From positions 1 through 55,889 of the forward strand of contig DBVR01000003.1 of NCBI GenBank assembly GCA_002308755.1: a DNA stretch of 55,889 bases, read 5' to 3'. A program made the position numbers and the translations under genes. This document shows positions 25,035-33,110 of this stretch, piece after piece. Each line of letters begins with the position of its first letter. The stretch's first letter is position 1. This DNA comes from Christensenella sp. UBA1259 (GTDB lineage Bacteria; Bacillota; Clostridia; Christensenellales; Borkfalkiaceae). The notes under the pieces are model-generated. The model did no database searches. It saw only the letters and a list, made by a program, of their open reading frames with translations, and had not been told where the DNA came from.

Positions 25035-25462
25035 TTTTGTACCTCCGTAACGATATATTTATTTCCTTTTATTGCCTGAACTATAACAGTTGCGCCGGCG
25101 GGTATTTCGTCGCCGTCGTTTTCGGTATCCGCCGTCCATATAACGTCGCCGACCTTTATAGATCCCGCCGTATTGAAAGATATGGGGGTAAGCAGGATAA
25201 ACTCCTTGCCTATCACCGATTCGGCGTTGGTCTTTTCGGTCTTATTGTTAAGTTTCGACATAACGAGTTTTCTTAAAGACAGCATAAGTAACAGCGAAAC
25301 GACGAAGAACGCCGGAACGTGAAAGTACCAGTCGAGCCCCGCGCCCGCAAGCACCATGGCAACGATACCTCCGCCCGCAAACCAGACGGACACAAGTTCG
25401 CTGGTAAGAAACTCTATTACGAGCGCGGCGGCGGCAACGCCCAGCCAGATATAAAGCCACAT
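25031..25462 (-). CDS. NfeD-family protein (short form)
   Basis: 143 residues. Two to three N-terminal membrane helices are followed by a five-stranded OB fold (about 85-143: GKEFILLTPI, GSIKVGDVIWTA, PAGATVIVQAIKGNKYIV). This is the short NfeD form without a ClpP-like protease domain. NfeD proteins act with the stomatin homologue encoded next to them. The start follows the phosphatase gene by 23 nt on the same strand. Confidence 0.9.
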   Translation of the reverse strand: MWLYIWLGVAAAALVIEFLTSELVSVWFAGGGIVAMVLAGAGLDWYFHVPAFFVVSLLLMLSLRKLVMSKLNNKTEKTNAESVIGKEFILLTPISFNTAGSIKVGDVIWTADTENDGDEIPAGATVIVQAIKGNKYIVTEVQK

Positions 25463-25485
25463 AGTCTTTTTCTCCTTTTTTTATT

Positions 25486-26199
25486 TTAAAAAGTTCTCAT
25501 GTCGTAAGTGTCCAAAAGATTTTCTTTGTAAAGATGCGAGTCGTTGCTGTACTGAAACGTTTTCGGGAAAAACCCTTCGCCCTCGTCGGGAAACTTAAAC
25601 GCCGTTACGGAACTAAGCCCCAAATGGACAAATCTCGTGCAAAACATAGGGTACGGAATATGTAAAAGCGTGCTTACAAATATCATCCCGAACCCACCGT
25701 GCGCAAACAGCGCAACCCTGTCGTAAAGATGCTTTTTCGCGGATATCTTTCCCGTCTTTTCGTTTCTTTCGTAGCCTAACTCTTTTAAGAACCCGTTTAC
25801 CGCGTTTTCAACGCGCAGCACGCCGCTTTTGAAGTTTGTTTCCTTAAAAAGCGGATCTTCGTACCACTTAAAGCCCCTGTTTTCCACTTCTTCCGACGCG
25901 AAAAGTTTAAGCGTTTCTTCGTCATAAAAGCACCAGGTTCTCCTGCCGTTTCTTTCGATCGCGAAATCCTGATGCGCAAGATTTTCTCTCGCAAAATCGA
26001 CGCCTTCTATCGGAAGGTTAAGTTTATCGGCGGTGTGCTTTGCCGTTTCGATCGCCCTGCCCTGTGTGGAAGAATAAATCTTGTCAAGTCCCAAAATCGC
26101 AAGCCTTTCGGAAACGGCTTTCGCCTGAATCCTGCCGACGTCGGTAAGGCAGTCGTTTGCGTAGTCGGGCTGTCCGTGTCGCACGTACAATAAAAACAT
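25486..26199 (-). CDS. Histidine phosphatase family protein
   Basis: 237 residues. LLYVRHGQPDY carries the catalytic RHG motif at the very N-terminus, followed by CLTDVGRIQAKA; the second active His is in FAHGGFG. This is the phosphoglycerate-mutase-like phosphatase superfamily; the substrate is unknown, and the inserted segment at about 85-125 differs from true mutases. A longer frame starts inside parB, but the ATG at 26199 has an AGGGG sequence and lies 7 nt after the parB stop, so I use it. Confidence 0.85.
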   Translation of the reverse strand: MFLLYVRHGQPDYANDCLTDVGRIQAKAVSERLAILGLDKIYSSTQGRAIETAKHTADKLNLPIEGVDFARENLAHQDFAIERNGRRTWCFYDEETLKLFASEEVENRGFKWYEDPLFKETNFKSGVLRVENAVNGFLKELGYERNEKTGKISAKKHLYDRVALFAHGGFGMIFVSTLLHIPYPMFCTRFVHLGLSSVTAFKFPDEGEGFFPKTFQYSNDSHLYKENLLDTYDMRTF

Positions 26200-26206
26200 A
26201 TCGCCC

Positions 26207-27106
26207 CTATCTTTCGTCTTTTTTAAGTTTTTCGAGTATCTCCGCAAGGCGGTCGAGGTCGTCCCTCGTGTAATAATCTATATATATCCTGCCCTTGTTG
26301 TCGTTACCTATGGCGTTCACTTTCGTGCCGAAAACTCTCTGCATATCGCCGATAAGTTCCTTTAACTCGTTGGATAAGGGCATAGCCGCCTTTTTCTTTT
26401 TCTCTTCCGGCGGAACGAAATAGTCTTTGACGAGTTTTTCCGTCGCCCTGACCGAAAGCCCGTTTTTCACGACGCTATCCGCTATTTTTTTCTGATCGGC
26501 TTTGGGGATTGCGACGATACTTCTCGCGTGCCCCGCGGAAAGCGCGCCGTCCTGTACCATTTCTATGACGGCGGGGGTAAGGTTTAAAAGTCTCAACGTG
26601 TTGGCTATCGCCGAACGTGACTTCCCTATCCTGTCCGCCAGATCTTCCTGCGAAAGGTTATAGTCTTCCATAAGCGCGCGCATTGCGGAAGCCGCTTCTA
26701 TGGGGTTAAGGTCTTCCCTTTGCAGGTTTTCTATAAGGGAGATCTCTTTTATCTGGCGGTCGTCGTAGTTTTTGACTATGACGGGGATCTTCTTTAAGCC
26801 CGCAATCTTCGAAGCGCGGAATCTTCTTTCGCCGGCGATTATCATAAACCTGTCGCCGTCCTTGTTGACGATGATGGGCATTATAACGCCGTGCTTTTTT
26901 ATGGACTCGGCAAGTTCCGCTAACGCTTCCCTGTCGAAATGTTTTCTCGGTTGGTCGGGGTTTGCGTAAACGGAATCTATCGCTATATCCGTAACGCTGC
27001 CTTTGCCGCCCTGCTCCCCTTCGAAAATAAGGCTTTTACCGTAATCTTCTTCCGTTTCGGAGAAAAGCGCCGAAAGTCCTTTCCCGAGACCCCTTTTTTC
27101 GTTCAT
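26207..27106 (-). CDS. parB: Chromosome partitioning protein ParB/Spo0J
   Basis: 299 residues. The N-terminal CTPase domain includes the GERRFRASKIAGLK motif that binds CTP; the central helix-turn-helix (LSQEDLADRIGKSRSAIANTLRLL) recognises parS; the C-terminus dimerises. ParB loads at parS and slides as a clamp. Three parS sites lie about 3 kb away in this window. The ATG at 27106 has GGGAG upstream; an upstream in-frame ATG would extend into parA and lacks support. Confidence 0.95.
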   Translation of the reverse strand: MNEKRGLGKGLSALFSETEEDYGKSLIFEGEQGGKGSVTDIAIDSVYANPDQPRKHFDREALAELAESIKKHGVIMPIIVNKDGDRFMIIAGERRFRASKIAGLKKIPVIVKNYDDRQIKEISLIENLQREDLNPIEAASAMRALMEDYNLSQEDLADRIGKSRSAIANTLRLLNLTPAVIEMVQDGALSAGHARSIVAIPKADQKKIADSVVKNGLSVRATEKLVKDYFVPPEEKKKKAAMPLSNELKELIGDMQRVFGTKVNAIGNDNKGRIYIDYYTRDDLDRLAEILEKLKKDER

Positions 27107-27126
27107 TTTATATTTCTCCCTTGGTG

Positions 27127-27894
27127 TTATTTTTTCTGTTTTTCCAAAAACTCTTCGGTGAAGGCGAGATACGCCCTTGCCCCCGTGCATTTGGTATCGT
27201 GCAGCATTATCGGAACGCCGTGGCTGGGCGCTTCCGCAAGGCGGATATTTCTCGGTATCACCGTGTCGAACAGGCGTTTCCCGAAAAACTTTCTGATCTC
27301 CGCCGATATCTGCCTTGAAATTATCGCCCTGTTGTCGTTCATGGTAAGCACCACGCCTTCCACTTTAAGGTTGGGATTTAAGTGTTTGGTAACGAGTTTT
27401 ATGGTGTTCATGAGTTGACTTAACCCTTCTAACGCGTAATATTCGCTCTGTATCGGTATTATAACGGTATCCGCAGCGGAAAGCGCGTTTATCGTCAGAA
27501 GTCCCAAGGACGGCGGGCAGTCTATCGCTATATAGTCGTAACTTGCCCGTGCCTTTTCCAGAACCTTTTTTAAGACGTGTTCTCTGTCTTTTATATACAC
27601 GAGTTCCACTTCCGCCCCCGCAAGGTCTATGGTGGAGGGCAGAATATCCAGTCCGTCGACGCAGGTCTTATACACGGCGTCTTCTATCGGCGTTTCGTCT
27701 ATCATAACGCTGTACACCGAAGCCTTTATGTCGCTCTTTGCAAACCCCAGCCCGCTCGTCGCGTTGCCCTGCGGGTCTAAGTCCACGATAAGGCTTTTAT
27801 ACCCCTTTTGCGCAAGGTACGCCGCCATGTTCACGCAAGTAGTGGTTTTACCCACACCGCCTTTCTGATTTGAAAACGCCATTATCTTTCCCAT
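27127..27894 (-). CDS. parA: Chromosome partitioning ATPase ParA/Soj
   Basis: 255 residues. The deviant Walker A box FSNQKGGVGKTTT, the switch DLDPQGNAT and the IDCPPSLG Walker B region mark a Soj-type ParA without an N-terminal DNA-binding extension, as in chromosomal systems. It uses ATP-dependent DNA binding to help segregate ParB-parS complexes and influences DnaA. Its gene lies 24 nt behind ftsH and 20 nt before parB. Confidence 0.96.
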   Translation of the reverse strand: MGKIMAFSNQKGGVGKTTTCVNMAAYLAQKGYKSLIVDLDPQGNATSGLGFAKSDIKASVYSVMIDETPIEDAVYKTCVDGLDILPSTIDLAGAEVELVYIKDREHVLKKVLEKARASYDYIAIDCPPSLGLLTINALSAADTVIIPIQSEYYALEGLSQLMNTIKLVTKHLNPNLKVEGVVLTMNDNRAIISRQISAEIRKFFGKRLFDTVIPRNIRLAEAPSHGVPIMLHDTKCTGARAYLAFTEEFLEKQKK

Positions 27895-27918
27895 AAGTTT
27901 TTCTCCGTGATTTTGCGG

Positions 27919-29976
27919 TTATTCTTCCGTGTTTTCGGTGTTTCCGTTTTCTTTCTTAACTTCCGTATCGTCGGACTTTTTGCCGTTTTTGTCTTTGCGG
28001 TTAAAGGGGTTTGCGGAAAGAGTGCTTTCGTTTTTGTCCATATATTCCATTATCTCTTCCACGCTTCTTCCTTCCATAAGCATATCCACTTCTTCGGTAA
28101 ATATCGTTTCCCGCTCGATAAGAAGTCTCGCCATGTTATCGAGAAGGTTTTTGTGTTCGGCAAGTATTTTTCTCGCCTTTTCGAGAGATTCCGTAACGAT
28201 CCTGTTCACTTCTTCGTCGATAATGCCCGCCGTTTCTTCGCTGTAATTGACGTGCGTCGCCATATCCCTGCCGATAAAGACTTCCTTTTCCGAACCGTAA
28301 GAGATAGGACCGACTTTTTCACTCATACCCCACTCGGTTACCATAAGCCTTGCCCGCTTACTTACTGCCTGTATGTCGCCGGATGCTCCCGCCGATATAT
28401 CCTTTATTATAAGTTCTTCGGCGACTCTTCCGCCGAGCGTCATAACGATATCGTCTAACAGCTTACTCTTGGTCAGGTGGTTGTCGTCGTTGTCGGGGCG
28501 GGTCATGGTATAGCCTGCCGCCTGCCCTCTCGGAATTATGGAAACTTCGTGCACGGGGTCGCAGTTGGGAAGAAGTTTCGCGAGTATCGCGTGCCCCGAT
28601 TCGTGGTAAGCGGTTATGCGTTTATCGGTCTCGGTAACGAGCCGCGATTTCTTCTGCGGTCCCAAAAGCACCTTGTTTATGCCTTCGTAAAGGTCGGCGT
28701 TGGTTATGAATTTCCTGTTTGCTCTCGCCGCGAGTATCGCCGCTTCGTTCAAAAGGTTTTCTAAATCCGCGCCGGAAAACCCGCTTGTCATCCTTGCCAC
28801 CGTTTTAAAGTTGACGTCGGGAGCGAGCGGCTTGTTTCTCGCGTGGACTTTCAGTATCGCTTCCCTTCCCTTTACGTCGGGGATGTTTACGAAGATCTGC
28901 CTGTCGAACCTGCCCGGTCTTAAAAGAGCGGGATCTAAAATATCCGCGCGGTTGGTCGCCGCCATAACGATTATCCCGTCGTTGGTCTCGAACCCGTCCA
29001 TCTGTACGAGTAATTGATTAAGCGTCTGTTCTCTCTCGTCGTGTCCGCCGCCGAGTCCCGTACCGCGCTGGCGACCTACCGCGTCTATTTCGTCTATGAA
29101 GACTATACACGGCATATTCTTTTTCGCCACGTCGAAAAGGTCTCTCACTCTCGACGCGCCGACGCCTACGAACATTTCCACGAAATCGGAGCCGGATATC
29201 GAGAAGAACGGAACGCCCGCTTCTCCCGCGACGGCTTTCGCGAACAGTGTTTTTCCCGTTCCGGGAGGCCCAACTAAAAGAACGCCTTTTGGTATCCTTG
29301 CCCCGAGTCCCGAGAATTTGGCGGGGTTTTTAAGGAAGTCCACGACTTCCGCAAGTTCGGTCTTTTCTTCTTCTGCGCCGGCAACGTCGGTAAAGCGCAC
29401 GCGTATATTATGGTTTACGCGCGCGTTGGTCTTGGCGAAATTCATCGCCCCTTTCGTGCCGCCCTGCGTTTGCATTATAAGGATAAAGAACACGACGGCG
29501 ATTATAAGGCTACCGAGTATCGGAAGTAAAGACGACCATATAGAACCGGCGTTGGGATCGGTATATTTATACGTTATTCCCGCCGTATTTAACGCCGTTT
29601 CGTATTCCTGCATGTTGGTTCTGCCGTACACGGAAGTAAACGGAATACTTCTCTTTATAATTTCCTTTTCCCCGTCCGTTTTAACGAGTTTTACGGTAAA
29701 TTCGAGATTATATCCGTCGAAAAGAACGTAATCTATCGTAACTTTATCGTAATCTACGTTTTTACCCGCGTTATATACGGCTTTTATTACAGAGTTATCG
29801 GAACCGTCCGCCACTTCCGTCTTATCCAACTCCCCGTCGTGCATTTTTGAAATGACGGCGCTGTAATCGGAAACGGGTACGGACGTGCCTGTATTGTTGC
29901 ATCTGACGAAGGATATCGCCGCGATAACGAGGACGACGCCTATCAGCACGTACCAAATAAGCCTTGATTTTTTCAT
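27919..29976 (-). CDS. ftsH: ATP-dependent zinc metalloprotease FtsH
   Basis: 685 residues. The first membrane helix (6-25), an external domain of about 110 residues, the second helix (about 148-170), then the AAA+ domain with GPPGTGKT, IVFIDEIDAVG and the second region of homology ATNRADILDPALLRPGRFDR. The protease site is AYHESGHA. It degrades membrane and short-lived regulatory proteins. The C-terminal 40 residues are Asn/Glu/Lys-rich. It heads the minus-strand run ftsH-parA-parB; ftsH beside parAB is not the usual arrangement. Confidence 0.97.
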   Translation of the reverse strand: MKKSRLIWYVLIGVVLVIAAISFVRCNNTGTSVPVSDYSAVISKMHDGELDKTEVADGSDNSVIKAVYNAGKNVDYDKVTIDYVLFDGYNLEFTVKLVKTDGEKEIIKRSIPFTSVYGRTNMQEYETALNTAGITYKYTDPNAGSIWSSLLPILGSLIIAVVFFILIMQTQGGTKGAMNFAKTNARVNHNIRVRFTDVAGAEEEKTELAEVVDFLKNPAKFSGLGARIPKGVLLVGPPGTGKTLFAKAVAGEAGVPFFSISGSDFVEMFVGVGASRVRDLFDVAKKNMPCIVFIDEIDAVGRQRGTGLGGGHDEREQTLNQLLVQMDGFETNDGIIVMAATNRADILDPALLRPGRFDRQIFVNIPDVKGREAILKVHARNKPLAPDVNFKTVARMTSGFSGADLENLLNEAAILAARANRKFITNADLYEGINKVLLGPQKKSRLVTETDKRITAYHESGHAILAKLLPNCDPVHEVSIIPRGQAAGYTMTRPDNDDNHLTKSKLLDDIVMTLGGRVAEELIIKDISAGASGDIQAVSKRARLMVTEWGMSEKVGPISYGSEKEVFIGRDMATHVNYSEETAGIIDEEVNRIVTESLEKARKILAEHKNLLDNMARLLIERETIFTEEVDMLMEGRSVEEIMEYMDKNESTLSANPFNRKDKNGKKSDDTEVKKENGNTENTEE

Positions 29977-30087
29977 TAAGTCTCTCCCGAAATTTTAAGT
30001 ACTACCATTTTATCAGACGAATATTTAAAAAACCTTGAAATTTCCTATAAATTCCGCCGTTAAATTAGTTTCCCTGAACTTAATAAT

Positions 30088-30116
30088 ATTATACATTATC
30101 GGAAAGGTTTTTACAA
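30088..30116 (-). promoter_or_regulatory. Promoter of ftsH
   Basis: TTGTAA (30116-30111), 17-nt spacer, TATAAT (30093-30088) on the minus strand. The leader is about 105 nt with SD GGGAG before the ATG at 29976. Confidence 0.65.
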
Positions 30117-30228
30117 TAGAAAAAAGTAAATTTTCGGCATTTATTAAAAATTTTGTTTGCGCGTGCCAAATTTACGATATTTTTAACCAAAAAAACGGGA
30201 TAAAAACTTAAAAAATACCCTGTTTTAA

Positions 30229-30244
30229 TGTTTCACGTGGAACA
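30229..30244. promoter_or_regulatory. parS site 1
   Basis: TGTTTCACGTGGAACA, the reverse complement of the canonical Bacillus parS TGTTCCACGTGAAACA. Binds ParB. Confidence 0.93.
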
Positions 30245-30270
30245 AAAAACTTTCTCACTCGTTTTTTACG

Positions 30271-30286
30271 TGTTTCACGTGAAACA
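30271..30286. promoter_or_regulatory. parS site 2
   Basis: TGTTTCACGTGAAACA, a perfect 16-bp palindrome of the parS consensus. Confidence 0.95.
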
Positions 30287-30297
30287 TTTTTCCTGTG

Positions 30298-30313
30298 TGT
30301 TCCACGTGAAACT
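30298..30313. promoter_or_regulatory. parS site 3
   Basis: TGTTCCACGTGAAACT, identical to the canonical parS except for the final base. Sites 2 and 3 are 11 nt apart and site 1 is 26 nt before site 2. Confidence 0.88.
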
Positions 30314-30337
30314 TTAACGGTTTTTTATAAGTTTTGC

Positions 30338-30411
30338 GGGTTGTTTTTGTTTTGCAGATTGTTTTTTTGTTTTATGAGTTGTTTTTTGTTGATTGTTTTT
30401 TTACGTTTTAT
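30338..30411. repeat. T/G-rich imperfect tandem repeat beside parS
   Basis: Units beginning GGGTTGTTTTT, GATTGTTTTTTT, GAGTTGTTTTTT and GATTGTTTTTTT start at 30338, 30357, 30376 and 30391 (periods 19, 19, 15). One strand is almost free of C and A. Such strand asymmetry suits an easily melted element; function unknown. The rest of 30120-30480 is AT-rich and holds nothing else I recognise. Confidence 0.6.
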
Positions 30412-30480
30412 GTTAAACTTGTATCAAAAAAACGGTTATTTTCGCCGCATAACCCCTTTAAAAAATTGCCGTTAAAACGC

Positions 30481-30551
30481 TCTCACACAGAATAGCCGAA
30501 AATTTTCCCACTATAAAAAACAGCCTATTCTGTGTGAGAAGGGCTGTTTTT
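30481..30551 (-). terminator. gltX terminator with a competing inverted repeat
   Basis: Read on the minus strand, AAAAACAGCC (30551-30542) pairs with GGCTGTTTTT (30525-30516), followed by TATAG: a terminator for gltX. Its 16-nt loop plus the first base of the second arm forms CTCACACAGAATAG, and with flanking T it is exactly complementary to CTATTCTGTGTGAGA at 30495-30481, so a second 15-bp hairpin competes with the first. Confidence 0.6.
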
Positions 30552-30594
30552 ATCGGTTTTTTATTGTGTTTTTATTTAATTTTTATTTATTGAA

Positions 30595-32034
30595 TTATTT
30601 ATTTAATAGATTTATCGAGAAATCTATTCTTCTTAAAGTTTCTTCTTTTCCCAAAAGTTCCGCTATTTCCATAACGCCGCCGGGGGTGGATTCTTTTCCC
30701 GAAATGGCAACGCGTATCGTCCAGAACACCTGTCCGTTCTTTAATTCCATTTCCTGTACCAATTCCATTACCGCGCTATGAATAGTATCAAAATTAAAAC
30801 TATCAAGTTTGGCGAATTTTTCTCTCGCTCTCGGCAGCACCGCTTTTGCGATATCGGTATCGGTTTTCATTTTTTTATGAGTGAACAGCGCAATATCAAA
30901 TTCTCCGAATTCTTCCAAAAAGTTTATTTTATCGGGTATCTCGCTGAAAATTTCTATACGCGTCTTTAACAGCGCGGCAATCTTATTTAAGTCGTATTTT
31001 CCGTATACCTTGCTTTCTTTTAAGAATCTATCGGCTTTTTCAACGAACTCGCTATCGCTCATTTCTTTTATATATTCTCCGGAAAGCCATTTCATTTTGG
31101 TTTCGTCGAATATAGCGGGGGATTTATTTATTCCTTCTAATGAAAACTTTTCGATAAGTTCCGATAAACTCATCTTTTCCTGCGTGGTTTTGGGACTCCA
31201 ACCGAGCAGCGCTATATAGTTTATTATAGATTCTTTAACGTATCCTTTATTTACAAAGTCTTCGTAACTCGCGTCGCCGTTGCGCTTGGATAATTTATGG
31301 GACGCGTCTTTCATTATAGGGGGAAGGTGAATATACGTCGGTCTTTCCCAACCGAAAGCGTCGTACATTAAATTGTATTTAGGAGTGGAAGAAAGATATT
31401 CCGTACCCCTTATAACGTGGGTTATTCCCATAAGGTGATCGTCTATTACGTTTGCGAAGTTATACGTCGGCATACCGTCGCTTTTAATTAAGATGCCGTC
31501 TTCTATATCTTTATAATCGACGGAAATATCGCCGTAAACCAGATCGTGATAAGATCCCGTGCCTTTTTCGGGAACGTTCTGACGGATAACGTAAGGAACG
31601 CCTTTTTTAAGGTTTTCTTCTATTTCTTCTTTGGAAAGTTTAAGACAATGCTTGTCGTAACGCAGGTTTCCTTCTTTATCTTTTAAGGTCTCTATACGCT
31701 CCGGCGCACAGAAACAATAGTATGCGCCCCCTAATTCTATAAGTTTTTTCGCGTACTCTAAGTAGATATTTTTTCTCTCACTCTGGATATACGGTCCGAA
31801 GTTACCGCCGATATCCGGACCTTCGTCGTAAATAATGCCGGAATCTTTTAACGTGTCGTATATGATATCGACCGAGCCTTCAACGTATCTTGCGGTATCG
31901 GTGTCTTCTATTCTTAAAATAAAATCTCCGCCGTGTTTTTTAGCGAATAAAAAACCGTAAAGGGCGGTACGCAATCCGCCTATGTGTAAATACCCCGTAG
32001 GGCTCGGCGCAAATCTCGTTCTTACTTTTTCCAA
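30595..32034 (-). CDS. gltX: Glutamyl-tRNA synthetase
   Basis: 479 residues of a class I synthetase. GYLHIGGLRTA is the HIGH motif and HKLSKRNGD the KMSKS motif; YYCFCAPERI lies in the insertion that often binds zinc. The C-terminal helical anticodon domain is complete. The start codon is TTG at 32034, 7 nt after AAGGAG; no in-frame ATG is better placed. Base composition is noticeably more AT-rich than addAB or polA, as for rsmG across the gap. Whether it is discriminating (Glu only) or charges tRNA-Gln too cannot be read here. Confidence 0.95.
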   Translation of the reverse strand: MEKVRTRFAPSPTGYLHIGGLRTALYGFLFAKKHGGDFILRIEDTDTARYVEGSVDIIYDTLKDSGIIYDEGPDIGGNFGPYIQSERKNIYLEYAKKLIELGGAYYCFCAPERIETLKDKEGNLRYDKHCLKLSKEEIEENLKKGVPYVIRQNVPEKGTGSYHDLVYGDISVDYKDIEDGILIKSDGMPTYNFANVIDDHLMGITHVIRGTEYLSSTPKYNLMYDAFGWERPTYIHLPPIMKDASHKLSKRNGDASYEDFVNKGYVKESIINYIALLGWSPKTTQEKMSLSELIEKFSLEGINKSPAIFDETKMKWLSGEYIKEMSDSEFVEKADRFLKESKVYGKYDLNKIAALLKTRIEIFSEIPDKINFLEEFGEFDIALFTHKKMKTDTDIAKAVLPRAREKFAKLDSFNFDTIHSAVMELVQEMELKNGQVFWTIRVAISGKESTPGGVMEIAELLGKEETLRRIDFSINLLNK

Positions 32035-32065
32035 AACTTTACTCCTTAAACGTAAGGTTATCTAT

Positions 32066-32093
32066 ATTATAGCAGATTTTCGGTAAAAATCAA
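32066..32093 (-). promoter_or_regulatory. Promoter of gltX
   Basis: TTGATT (32093-32088), 16-nt spacer, TATAAT (32071-32066) on the minus strand; no T-box leader motif is present. Confidence 0.6.
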
Positions 32094-32400
32094 CCTTAAT
32101 TCGGAAGCGAAATATATATTGTAAATTTATTTTTAAAAATTTAAATCATAGTATTAGTATCTCCGGTGGAATTGTAAGATTGTACAAAAAAGCGTTATAC
32201 GGCGTATTTAAATGGGTGTTGAAAGAAAGTTACTTTAATGTGGAATAAAATAAAAAACGTGGATAAAAAATTTTAAAGTCGTTTTTAAAGCGCCGTATTT
32301 TTGCGTAAAAAAATTTTTCGGAAGGAAAATTTCGGGATATCAACGTAAATTTCCACAAAGTAGATAACTTGAAGTTGATATAAATTTATTTGTGGAAAAA
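32094..32400. other. Candidate replication origin region with DnaA-box-like 9-mers
   Basis: An AT-rich gap between divergent gltX and rsmG. It contains 9-mers close to the DnaA box TTATCCACA: TTATCCACG (minus, 32266-32258) and TTTTCCACA (minus, 32399-32391) with one mismatch each, and TATTCCACA (minus, 32247-32239) and ATTTCCACA (plus, 32349-32357) with two. Nearby parS sites, rsmG and the dnaN-rpmH-rnpA set fit a Firmicute origin. No perfect box is seen and dnaA is absent, so this is a candidate only. Confidence 0.45.
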
Positions 32401-32427
32401 AATAAAATATGTTAAAATAAATAAGTA
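32390..32427 (+). promoter_or_regulatory. Near-leaderless promoter of rsmG
   Basis: TTGTGG (32390-32395), 17-nt spacer ending TGT, TAAAAT (32413-32418), then 8 nt to the ATG at 32427. The transcript would begin within about two bases of the start codon; no Shine-Dalgarno is present. The -35 overlaps a DnaA-box-like 9-mer. Confidence 0.55.
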
Positions 32428-33110
32428 TGAAAAAGTTATTTGATAGTTACGGATATAATCTGTCGGAAAAACAACTCGCGTTATTTAACGATTATTACGA
32501 GATTTTAACCGAATACAATAAAAAATTCAATCTTACCGCGATAACCGAAAAAAACGAGGTCTATATAAAACATTTTATAGACAGCCTTTCGGGCGCGGAA
32601 TTTGTATCCGGCGAAAAACTTACGGATATAGGTTCTGGCGGGGGATTTCCTTCGATACCGTTAAAAATATTATTACCGGAAATAAAACTCACAATGGTAG
32701 AAGCGACCGAGAAAAAGTGCGGGTTTTTAAGATACGCGGCAAAATTTTTAAAACTTTCCGAAGTAACCGTCGTGAACGCGCGGGCTGAAGATATCGCGAA
32801 AGATAAAAATTTCAGGGAAAGTTCTGATACCGTAACGGCGCGGGCGGTCGCAAAACTCGATATTTTGTCGGAACTGTGTCTGCCGTTCGTTAAAAAAGGC
32901 GGAACGTTTATAGCCTATAAAGGAAAAGCCGAAGAAGAATTATCCGCCGCCGAAAACGCCGTTAAAACTCTCGGCGGTGAGATTTCCGAAGTAAAAAAGT
33001 TTTCCTTAAACGGCGACGAAAGGACTCTCGTCGTTATAAAAAAAGTCAAAAACACGCCGGACGTATATCCGAGAACCAACGCCAAAATAAGGAAGAAACC
33101 GCTTTCATGA
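32427..33110 (+). CDS. rsmG: 16S rRNA (guanine-527-N7) methyltransferase
   Basis: 227 residues. YNKKFNLTAITEKNEVYIKHFIDSL is the RsmG signature, LTDIGSGGGFPSIPLKI the SAM loop, and VTARAVAKLDILSEL the later conserved block. It methylates G527 in the decoding region. In most Firmicutes it follows mnmE-mnmG near the origin; here those genes are missing and rsmG starts the rightward unit. It overlaps the next gene by 4 nt. Confidence 0.95.
   Translation: MKKLFDSYGYNLSEKQLALFNDYYEILTEYNKKFNLTAITEKNEVYIKHFIDSLSGAEFVSGEKLTDIGSGGGFPSIPLKILLPEIKLTMVEATEKKCGFLRYAAKFLKLSEVTVVNARAEDIAKDKNFRESSDTVTARAVAKLDILSELCLPFVKKGGTFIAYKGKAEEELSAAENAVKTLGGEISEVKKFSLNGDERTLVVIKKVKNTPDVYPRTNAKIRKKPLS

Noticed and set aside
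32035..32426. T-box leader for gltX
   Set aside because: No AGGGTGG-type T-box sequence or specifier stem is visible between the promoter and the start.
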